Shown here one piece after another: positions 1 to 5,772 of a DNA stretch of 51,205 nucleotides. Positions within the stretch are counted from its first letter, which is position 1. Every line of letters begins with the position of its first letter. Position numbers and translations under genes: made by a program. This DNA is from CAZUVM01 sp964623885. GTDB taxonomy: Bacteria; Verrucomicrobiota; Verrucomicrobiia; Limisphaerales; UBA8199. Where the stretch lies: positions 1 through 51,205 of the forward strand of contig CAZUVM010000096.1 in NCBI GenBank assembly GCA_964623885.1, read 5' to 3'. The notes below the pieces were generated by a model. That model did not search any database. It had not been told where the DNA came from and saw only the letters and a list, made by a program, of their open reading frames with translations.

Positions 1-3
1 GCT

Positions 4-723
4 TCATTCGGATGACAAATTGGTGGTTGATTTCAGTTTGTGTCGGGCTGCGGTCCTGGACCTTGCGGCCTGCGGTTTCCCATTCACGGCTGTCTGGGCG
101 CGGAACCCGGGCGCAAAGAAGGCAATCATCTCCGCCAGCACGCAATCTGCGTTAACGGGATCGCAAGCGCCGCGCGTTTCCCGTTCGAGCCGCCGCGGGT
201 TGCACAGGATAATGGCCAGCGCGCCCCAGACGAACTCCATGCGCCAGCGCAGGTCCGGCAGCGGCAGCGCAGGCAAGGCGTCATGCATCGCAGCAATGAA
301 GGCCTGGCGCACTTCGGTGTGCCGACGGCGGAGGAAGTCCTGCGTTTGGGGGTTGGGCTCGGTAACGATGCGACCCAGCAGCCGGGCCACGGCGGGGCCT
401 TGCTCCGGGGAAGCGATGGCCAGGCGCAGCGACGGTCCCAGCATGAGCGAAAGGATCTGTTCGACGGCAAGTGGTCGACCTCCGGCGGCGGCCGTCGCTG
501 ACTGTAATGTTTCCATGTGCTCGGTCCGCAACGGGCCGAACCGCCGCTCGACCACTGCTTCCATCAGCTCTTCCTTCGAGCCGAAGTAGTAGTAAACCGT
601 GGCCAGGTTGACGCGCGCGGCCTGCACGATGTGGCGCAGGGAAGCGCCGGCAAAGCCGAACTCGGCAAAAGCCTGTTCGGCGGCGTCCAGGATGCGTTCC
701 CGGCGGTTACGGGCGGCGGTCAT
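4..723 (-). CDS. TetR/AcrR-family transcriptional regulator
   Basis: A 239-residue protein. The N-terminal helix-turn-helix (about residues 8-55) has the classic TetR pattern: RRERILDAAEQAFAEFGF, then the recognition helix region with VNLATVYYYFGSKEEL. The rest is an all-helical ligand-binding/dimerisation domain, with a basic, low-complexity tail after residue 215. TetR proteins repress their own or neighbouring genes until a small ligand binds. The ATG at 721-723 is preceded within 10 bp by a repeated operator-like sequence (730-753), suggesting autoregulation. Its regulated partner is not visible: the gene faces out of the window and the right-hand neighbour is a transposase remnant. The fold assignment is firm; ligand and targets are unknown. 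Confidence 0.9.
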   Translation of the reverse strand: MTAARNRRERILDAAEQAFAEFGFAGASLRHIVQAARVNLATVYYYFGSKEELMEAVVERRFGPLRTEHMETLQSATAAAGGRPLAVEQILSLMLGPSLRLAIASPEQGPAVARLLGRIVTEPNPQTQDFLRRRHTEVRQAFIAAMHDALPALPLPDLRWRMEFVWGALAIILCNPRRLERETRGACDPVNADCVLAEMIAFFAPGFRAQTAVNGKPQAARSRTAARHKLKSTTNLSSE

Positions 724-729
724 AAGTTG

Positions 730-753
730 AACGAACGTTTAAAACGAACGTTT
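730..753. promoter_or_regulatory. Putative TetR operator (two 11-bp direct repeats)
   Basis: The 11-mer AACGAACGTTT occurs at 730-740 and again at 743-753. Each copy contains the palindrome AACGTT. The pair lies 7 bp upstream of the TetR start codon, where a repressor would block transcription or translation initiation. The repeat is seen directly; the operator role is inferred from position. Confidence 0.6.
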
Positions 754-980
754 GATAATTATTTGCTCGGCTAAGATTCGTCAAGGGGCTTTTTTGATTT
801 TGAGTTTTGATTTGCAGCTAGGGGTGCAGGCTGGAATGGTGCGGTCTTGGGGTCGGCGGATGAAGGCTGGAAGCCTGCGCTACCGGGGACAGGGGAGGGT
901 GTATTTGGCTGGGAGGAATGGGGTATCGTCCCAGGGCATGGGTTTGAAGCCGAGGTCCAAAACGCGGTTCAGTTCGTTGA
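754..980. other. Intergenic stretch with a half palindromic repeat
   Basis: No convincing gene. Positions 864-884 read as one half of the modular palindromic repeat family found complete at 12617, 41047 and 48663 (AGGCTGGAAGCCTGCGCTAC). The rest is G-rich and featureless. Confidence 0.4.
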
Positions 981-1463
981 AGGGGATGGCCGCCCTTCGG
1001 AACCTTGATCGGTCAAAAACCGCAACAGGTGTTGGCTTACTTGTCGCGCTACACTCATCGGGTGGGCATCACCAACTCGCGGCTGCGGCACCTGGACCGA
1101 ACCACGCGCGCCGTGAGCTTCGATTACAAAGACTACGCCGATGGCGCACGGCACAAAACGATGGCCCTGGATTGTGTGGAGTTCATCCGCCGGTTCTGCC
1201 TGCACGTGCTACCGCCGCAGTTCGTGAAGATTCGACATTACGGTTTGCTGGCCAACCGCGGCCGGCAGCAACGATTGGACCGCGCTCGGGCACTGCTCGG
1301 AGCGGCTGAGCCGACTGGCACGGAATTACCGGTGCTCAAGCTGTCCCCTCATGCTGAGCCTCTGCCGGTCTGCCCCCATTGTGGCTGGGCGGCGCTGGTG
1401 CTGGTCCGGGTCATCCCGCCGCAGCGGTTTCGTCCCGTGCCATCGCTCACGGATACCTCATGA
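981..1463 (+). pseudogene. IS91-family transposase, C-terminal fragment
   Basis: The reading frame encodes a PPFG motif followed by PQQVLAYLSRYTHRVGI, FDYKDYADG, a FIRRF..HVLPPQFVKIRHYGLLANR block, and a CPHCGW pair near the end. This is the C-terminal third of Y2 (HUH-type) IS91 transposases, which normally run to roughly 370-400 residues. A stop at 978-980 cuts the frame, and the N-terminal zinc finger and HUH/tyrosine catalytic parts are missing, so the copy is dead. A short insertion appears between PPFG and PQQVL. The nominal TTG start at 1005 is only where the open frame begins. Downstream DNA up to about 1690 can be read in another frame as possible further remnant. The fragment abuts the cassette array, where an integron integrase might be expected. 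Confidence 0.8.
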
Positions 1464-1715
1464 CGCCGAGGCCTGACATCCTTTTCGCGCATAGCCCGAT
1501 GGATCTCTCGTCGCCGGCTGAGCAGCGTTTTTTGATTGCGTCAAGCGCCGAGGGGGCGCACGTTACAGTCAATGGCCCACACCGGCCAAAAGGGAAGCTC
1601 AGAACCAACCGCCAGTTTCGCGGCTGGGCCGCTCCGCGCGCGTGTGTTGCCTCCGTTAGCCGCCGCCATCCCCCCACTGCGGGATAGATTACACTCTGGG
1701 GAGATCAGCGGCTCA
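1464..1715 (+). other. Probable IS91 remnant / array junction
   Basis: No intact gene. Another frame stays open here and may be a decayed continuation of the IS91 gene. It contains GGCTGAGCAGCG at about 1516, resembling the right arm of the attC sites further on, and GTTAGCC at 1655-1661, matching an R' core box, but no partner arm of adequate quality was found. This may be a degraded attI or attC. Confidence 0.3.
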
Positions 1716-1814
1716 GTTCAACCGCAGTGTATCCGTCATGCCCTCCAATGCCTCAGGTAAGTTCGTGCGACTCGCACGCCAGGGCACGGCGGATACACTG
1801 CTTTTACGTTAGCC
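1716..1814 (+). other. attC-like site 0 (array boundary)
   Basis: R''-like GTTCAAC (1716-1722) and R' GTTAGCC (1808-1814) enclose an inverted repeat of 21 nt per arm (1724-1744 and 1781-1801) with only two mismatches. Unlike the other sites, the arms show no extra unpaired bases, and the spacer next to R' is longer (TTTTAC). It may be a degenerate or unusual attC. A small internal hairpin, GTGCGACTCGCAC, lies in the loop. The ATG of the next gene begins at the very next base after R'. Confidence 0.55.
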
Positions 1815-2105
1815 ATGAATCCACGAGCCGCACATTTCGGGGCTGAGGAGGTCGACCTCGCAAAGGTAGAGTTTACGCCGGAGCTACTGGCTTGCGTGCC
1901 GGCAGACTCTGCTCGGCGGTATCGAGCCGTTCCGATCCTCAGTTCGCACGCCATCCTCCGCCTCGCCGTCTCAGACCCGTCGAACCTGGAGGCTGTAGAT
2001 GCGTTGCAGCGGCTTCTTCATCGCGACCTGGAATTGTGCGTTGCAGAGGAGGGCCAGCTTGATGAGTTCATCGAACGGCTGTATGGCCGAGGGGGCTCGC
2101 AATGA
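1815..2105 (+). CDS. Stand-alone MshEN / GspE N-terminal domain protein
   Basis: A 96-residue protein that resembles the N-terminal domain of type II secretion/type IV pilus ATPases (T2SSE_N, MshEN): a YRAVPIL strand, LRLAVSDPSNLEAVDALQ and a C-terminal ELCVAEEGQLDEFIERLYG. In PilB/MshE homologues this region binds cyclic di-GMP. Here it has no ATPase domain, so a regulatory or adaptor role is inferred. The start codon abuts the R' box of attC-like site 0, leaving no room for a separate ribosome-binding site. The stop is one base before the next attC. Placement between two sites marks it as a mobile cassette. Confidence 0.75.
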   Translation: MNPRAAHFGAEEVDLAKVEFTPELLACVPADSARRYRAVPILSSHAILRLAVSDPSNLEAVDALQRLLHRDLELCVAEEGQLDEFIERLYGRGGSQ

Positions 2106-2106
2106 T

Positions 2107-2208
2107 GGCCAACAAGCCAGTGGAGCCGACCGGGACCAGCCGGTTCTGTCAGCACGCATTCGCAGCTCTGCGGCGGCTGGTCCCGGCGGCTCACCGGCGT
2201 CGTTAGAC
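2107..2208 (+). other. attC site A
   Basis: R'' GGCCAAC (2107-2113) and R' GTTAGAC (2202-2208). Left arm 2116-2142 (27 nt) pairs with right arm 2174-2198 (25 nt). The left arm has two extra bases, G and then A, with 6 bp (GAGCCG) between them. This matches the extrahelical-base rule of integron attC sites, where the left arm carries the extra nucleotides. It follows the MshEN gene. Confidence 0.85.
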
Positions 2209-2219
2209 GCTTCCCACGA

Positions 2220-2825
2220 ATGTCATCTCCAGCACAAGTGAGCTGTTCAGAATGCGGCGCGACGATGCTAGCCACCACAGCGGCTCGCACGGGCGGTTTG
2301 TGCATGGCTTGCAAGCAAGGGATCCGGCAGCAGATCGAGGCCGGGAAAGTTCACCACCGGGAGCAGCGGCAGCCGGACCCCTTCAGAGATCACTGGACTG
2401 CTTTGGTGCACCGGGTCCATGACGCACCGGATGGTTTCTACCGGCTTTCGCATCCCGAGCGCACATACTACTTGGTCTGCATGTTGCAGGGTGAGGTTTT
2501 CAACGGCGGCGTTGGTCAGTTCTTCGACAACAGCTCGGGCGACTTCTACTGGGAGACGCTCCAAGCTCTGGAGGAATTGGGAGCTATGCGCTGTCACGCC
2601 CTTCTGGTCGCGGCCAAGGAGGCATTGTTTCCCACTGGCGACCCTCCGCGTGAGCGGGCTGCGCGGTACGCGATGATGCCTGAGTTTCCCGATGCGCCGG
2701 GTGCTCCGCGCCCGGCTTGGGATTTGGCGCTGGAACGCATCAGCGACGAGTTTTACACTGACCCCGATCAGTTGCCCGAACGCTTGCACAGGTATGCACT
2801 CGACCATCAGCTTGTTCGGATTTGA
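2220..2825 (+). CDS. Zinc-ribbon DUF4375-like protein
   Basis: A 201-residue protein. Residues 9-34 hold two CxxC pairs (CSEC ... CMAC), a small zinc ribbon. Residues 60-170 match the DUF4375/DMP19-like pattern: YYLVCMLQGEVFNGGVGQFFDNSSGDFYWET, with the characteristic NGG.GQFF and a following helical segment ending in PEF.D. The family is of unknown function, common in cassette arrays and bacterial genomes, and often near immunity-type genes. The start is ATG, 11 nt after the R' box of attC A; the stop is 6 nt before the R'' of attC B. No signal peptide or membrane segment, so cytoplasmic. Domain match from memory of the family; function unknown. Confidence 0.8.
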   Translation: MSSPAQVSCSECGATMLATTAARTGGLCMACKQGIRQQIEAGKVHHREQRQPDPFRDHWTALVHRVHDAPDGFYRLSHPERTYYLVCMLQGEVFNGGVGQFFDNSSGDFYWETLQALEELGAMRCHALLVAAKEALFPTGDPPRERAARYAMMPEFPDAPGAPRPAWDLALERISDEFYTDPDQLPERLHRYALDHQLVRI

Positions 2826-2831
2826 CCGGCG

Positions 2832-2925
2832 GTCTAACTTGGCTGCTCCAGCGGACGCGCCGACGCGCGTCTGTTTGCGTTCGTTGCGTCTGCTCCGGCG
2901 CGCCACTGAGCAGCATCGTTCGCCA
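2832..2925 (+). other. attC site B
   Basis: R'' GTCTAAC (2832-2838, perfect RYYYAAC) and R' GTTCGCC (2919-2925). Left arm 2842-2861 (20 nt) pairs with right arm 2898-2915 (18 nt). Two extra bases in the left arm, C and A, are separated by 6 bp (CAGCGG). Very similar to site C. Confidence 0.85.
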
Positions 2926-2939
2926 AAACGCGCGACCAA

Positions 2940-3329
2940 ATGACATCAGACTACTATGCGGGAATCGCAGTGTCGGTTTGTCTCCTTGTCGGCTGGCTTT
3001 TCTTTCCGGGGGGCATGTATCGTTGGTACAGTCGCCACATTCAAGATTCGTGTCGCGGAGGACCCTGTCGGCCCTCGCCCGATCGCAAACGGTTTGCCAT
3101 CGCGATCCCTGGATGGAGGTGGATCCGTTTCGGAGTGGGGGTTCTACTCGCGTGCCTTCTGGTCGGCCTAGTATTCTGTAGCTCAGGCCGGATCAGCTGG
3201 CGAGCGATTACTATTAGTTTTGCGGCTCTGGGCTGCATGGCTCCGAGCTTGTGGAGGCAATGGGACTTTGAAATCTTTGGCTGGGTCATCCTGGCGGCTT
3301 TCATTGTCGTCTCCGCCCAGCAGATATGA
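2940..3329 (+). CDS. Small hydrophobic membrane protein (cassette-encoded)
   Basis: A 129-residue protein not matched to a known family. Hydrophobic stretches at about residues 7-24, 62-80, 85-100 and 110-126 suggest up to four membrane segments with a basic, Cys/Pro-containing loop between the first two. ATG start lies 14 nt after the R' of attC B; the stop is 5 nt before the R'' of attC C. The one-gene-per-palindrome layout supports it as a real cassette gene. Confidence 0.65.
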   Translation: MTSDYYAGIAVSVCLLVGWLFFPGGMYRWYSRHIQDSCRGGPCRPSPDRKRFAIAIPGWRWIRFGVGVLLACLLVGLVFCSSGRISWRAITISFAALGCMAPSLWRQWDFEIFGWVILAAFIVVSAQQI

Positions 3330-3334
3330 CCTGT

Positions 3335-3426
3335 GGCGAACCATGCCGCTTCAGTGGATGCGCCGATGGGCTCTGCGCGCGACACTTTGGCCATTCGCGG
3401 CGCACCACTGAGCGGCCTCGTTCGGC
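3335..3426 (+). other. attC site C
   Basis: R'' GGCGAAC (3335-3341) and R' GTTCGGC (3420-3426). Left arm 3345-3364 (20 nt) pairs with right arm 3399-3416 (18 nt) without mismatch apart from two extra left-arm bases, T and A, 6 bp apart (CAGTGG). One of the cleanest attC structures in the window. Confidence 0.88.
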
Positions 3427-3453
3427 GAGACGAGCGTGGGATTCGACAGCAAT

Positions 3454-4647
3454 ATGAAACCAAATCTGCACTGCTACAGGATCACTCGCTGGATGAGACT
3501 TGGGCTTGCGCTCGCGTTCTGTTTCACCGCCGACGCGCCCATTCCTGCTTGCACTATTTTCGTGCTCACTGGCGCGAGCCGCGTGCTGTTTTGCAATAAC
3601 GAGGATTGGTCGAATCCGAAGACGCGGATTTGGTTCATCCCTGCTACCGACGGCCGTTTGGGCTGTGTTTACGTCGGCTATGATGACGGTTGGGCACGAG
3701 GGGGGCTGAACACAAAGGGCCTCGCCTGCGACTGGGTAGGAGGATTCAACGAGAGATGGAAAGCAGGCCCGAGCGCGCGGTGCGTCCGGGGGAACCCGAC
3801 CGAACGCATGCTCGAATCCTGCGCCACGGTCAGAGATGCCATCGCCTTTTGTCGAAAGCATCCTGAGCCCGACTTCGCACGCGCCAAAATGTTGGTGGCC
3901 GACAAGACCGGAGCCTCTGCCATTATCGGCGCTGGCGGTGGAAAACTGAGGGTGGACCAGGCATCCCGAAGCCGGGGATTCGGCTTTGGGGGCCAAACCG
4001 TCGGTGAGATGCTTGCCCATTCCTCCGAACCCACCGCGGCCAACGGCGCGGCGATACTGCGTGCCTGTGTCCAGAAGGGTCAATACGCCACCAAATACTC
4101 CAATGTGTTCGATCTGCAATCCGGTGACATCTTTCTGTTCCCCCTTGGAGAACGGGAAAACGAAGTGAAATTGGACCTAGCGGCCGAACTTGCCAAGGGA
4201 GGTCATTACTATGACATGCCGAAAATCCGCGAGCAGCTTGCCCAAGCGGTGCCCCAGCCGTTGCTCCTCAACATGCAGCGATTCTTCCTGGATCGGTTCC
4301 CACCGATTCCCGATCCAGAGCCTGAGCTTACACGACACTTCCGGGCCACCCTTGAGGATGCGATGCACGGCGTCATGCGGCCCGGCGACTACACGCCTGA
4401 GTTTTGGAAGGGAATTTCGCCCTTTCAGAAGGGAGTGCAAACCGACCTCGAAAGGTATGGCGATTTGGTCTCGATGGCGCTCGTCGAGCGGCGGAGCGAG
4501 GAGCGCCGCCGCAGCTATCGCTACCGGATAGAGTTCGAAAAGGCAACGTTGCTCCTGTGTTATCTCCTCAATGAGCAGAACCAAATCGGACTCCTCCTTC
4601 CCGAAGGTGCTGAACGAAAACCCGGCGCGGACCTGGGCGGTGATTGA
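3454..4647 (+). CDS. Ntn-type (choloylglycine hydrolase-like) linear amide hydrolase, secreted
   Basis: A 397-residue protein when begun at ATG 3454, which gives a clean signal peptide (basic start, hydrophobic RLGLALAFCFTA core) ending just before PACTIFVLTG; a start 18 nt earlier is possible. After cleavage a Cys would be exposed, the N-terminal nucleophile of Ntn hydrolases that cleave linear C-N amide bonds. FCNNEDW and GGLNTKGLACDW fit the bile-salt hydrolase/penicillin acylase fold. The C-terminal 130 residues match nothing recognised. It sits between attC C and attC D, a 1.3-kb cassette. Probable role: periplasmic amidase or acyltransferase; substrate unknown. Confidence 0.7.
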   Translation: MKPNLHCYRITRWMRLGLALAFCFTADAPIPACTIFVLTGASRVLFCNNEDWSNPKTRIWFIPATDGRLGCVYVGYDDGWARGGLNTKGLACDWVGGFNERWKAGPSARCVRGNPTERMLESCATVRDAIAFCRKHPEPDFARAKMLVADKTGASAIIGAGGGKLRVDQASRSRGFGFGGQTVGEMLAHSSEPTAANGAAILRACVQKGQYATKYSNVFDLQSGDIFLFPLGERENEVKLDLAAELAKGGHYYDMPKIREQLAQAVPQPLLLNMQRFFLDRFPPIPDPEPELTRHFRATLEDAMHGVMRPGDYTPEFWKGISPFQKGVQTDLERYGDLVSMALVERRSEERRRSYRYRIEFEKATLLLCYLLNEQNQIGLLLPEGAERKPGADLGGD

Positions 4648-4666
4648 GTCGCATGAGAAAGACGTG

Positions 4667-4771
4667 GCCGAACCAGACGCCGGACCGAATGACGAGGAGC
4701 GCGATCCGCCGCTTGTGCCAAATTGGGCACCCTTGCCGCGCTCCTCGCCATCGGTCAGCTTTGCGTTAAGC
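4667..4771 (+). other. attC site D
   Basis: R'' GCCGAAC (4667-4673) and R' GTTAAGC (4765-4771, a perfect GTTRRRY). Left arm 4679-4703 (25 nt) pairs with right arm 4737-4759 (23 nt). Two extra left-arm bases, G and A, flank the 6-bp GACCGA. Confidence 0.85.
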
Positions 4772-4779
4772 TCAGGACT

Positions 4780-5088
4780 ATGAGAACAACGCGATTATGG
4801 TTCTATGCTGCAGTTAGTTTGGTTGCTGCGGGTCCTGCTGGTGGTTTCATATTTGGGGTAATCAAGGGTGGTGATCCGGATCCAAATCCGATCGGGCGAG
4901 TAGTCTATGGATGCATGATGGCGGTGGTTACTCCTCTGCACGCAGGCTTCCCTCCTCATCATGAAGCTGGAGCAGGCCAATCGTTCAATGCCTGGCCGTA
5001 TATAGCAGCTTCTTTTCTACTGATATTTGGTTTGTTCGTGCTTCGCGATTGGAAATGGTCGAAAAAGCGAAATGAGCCAACGGTTTAA
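4780..5088 (+). CDS. Small membrane protein (cassette-encoded)
   Basis: A 102-residue protein from ATG 4780, chosen because it lies just after the R' box; upstream start codons fall inside attC D. Two membrane segments are likely: residues 6-27 (WFYAAVSLVAAGPAGGFIFG) and 70-90 (AASFLLIFGLFVL), followed by a basic tail (RDWKWSKKR). A histidine pair (FPPHHE) lies in the loop. Base composition is more AT-rich than its neighbours, as expected for cassettes of mixed origin. No family recognised. Confidence 0.6.
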   Translation: MRTTRLWFYAAVSLVAAGPAGGFIFGVIKGGDPDPNPIGRVVYGCMMAVVTPLHAGFPPHHEAGAGQSFNAWPYIAASFLLIFGLFVLRDWKWSKKRNEPTV

Positions 5089-5208
5089 ACTCACGACTGC
5101 GCCGCCAGCCGCCGATCCTGGTGTTTGGGGCAGCCGTGGAGCATACGCCGCTTCCTCACTTGGTCAGAGCTCAGCCCCCGGCGGCTGCGGCTCGGCAAGG
5201 TGTTGGCG
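5084..5208 (+). other. attC-like site E (divergent)
   Basis: R''-like TTTAAAC (5084-5090) overlaps the previous stop codon; R'-like GTTGGCG at 5202-5208. Left arm 5101-5114 pairs with right arm 5179-5191, with one extra left-arm base. Core boxes deviate from consensus, so this site is less certain than A-D. The 75 nt between it and the next gene is unexplained. Confidence 0.6.
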
Positions 5209-5283
5209 AATGGGTGCGATGTCATGCCGGACCCAGCAGCGGCGGGTCATTGACTGGAATCATTAGCTGGAGCGACCGAGCCC

Positions 5284-5646
5284 ATGCATGTCAGTGCCGT
5301 CACCGGAACGAAGAAAGACCTCGCGACCCGAGTGTTCAACAATTTCTACTTCGATATCGCATGGCTCCTGTTCTTAGCCGCGGTGGTGAAGATGGTATGG
5401 CCGGTGCGCAACGCACTGCTTGTGTTTTGGGTTTACGGCAGGGACGCTTACTTCCGCGAGGGGATCCGAGTCGTAAAGGACAAGCCGACAATTTTCTCGA
5501 ATGGCGCCAGCTCGCCTGAGCTGCCGAATCTAGTCACTGGCTTCGGTGTTTTTTTGTTCATAGTGTTTGGCTTGTCCGTGCTGCTGATATACGCGCTTAG
5601 GGCCTATGAACGGCTCTTTTGCGCGCGGAAAAATGAAAGCAGGTAA
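5284..5646 (+). CDS. Two-span membrane protein (cassette-encoded)
   Basis: A 120-residue protein with a membrane segment at about residues 20-45 (YFDIAWLLFLAAVVKMVWPV), a central loop of about 35 polar residues (YGRDAYFREGIRVVKDKP), and a second segment at 83-107 (VFLFIVFGLSVLLIYAL), ending in a short basic tail. Not assigned to a family. Placement between attC-like sites E and F supports cassette status. Confidence 0.6.
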   Translation: MHVSAVTGTKKDLATRVFNNFYFDIAWLLFLAAVVKMVWPVRNALLVFWVYGRDAYFREGIRVVKDKPTIFSNGASSPELPNLVTGFGVFLFIVFGLSVLLIYALRAYERLFCARKNESR

Positions 5647-5736
5647 CGAGAACGCCGGAGCGAATGCTGGCGGGCCGTGTCATTTGTGGAGTAGATCGGG
5701 CCAGGCCGCCGGCATCGCTCGATTCCATCGTTCGGC
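5647..5736 (+). other. attC site F
   Basis: R''-like CGAGAAC (5647-5653), directly after the preceding stop, and R' GTTCGGC (5730-5736), identical to site C. Left arm 5658-5676 (19 nt) pairs with right arm 5704-5720 (17 nt). The extra left-arm A after the 6-bp GAGCGA repeats the pattern of the other sites; a second extra G follows. Confidence 0.78.
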
Positions 5737-5772
5737 ACCACCCAATGTGCCGACCGAAGCGACCGTTGCAGC

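Noticed and set aside
1464..1715. GTTAGCC at 1655 with AACCAAC at 1603 as another attC
   Set aside because: The boxes are present but the intervening DNA does not form a stem comparable to the other sites; it may be IS91-derived.
5209..5283. Extra attC between site E and the 5284 gene (CATTAGC at about 5252)
   Set aside because: No matching left arm or R'' box was found in this 75-bp stretch.
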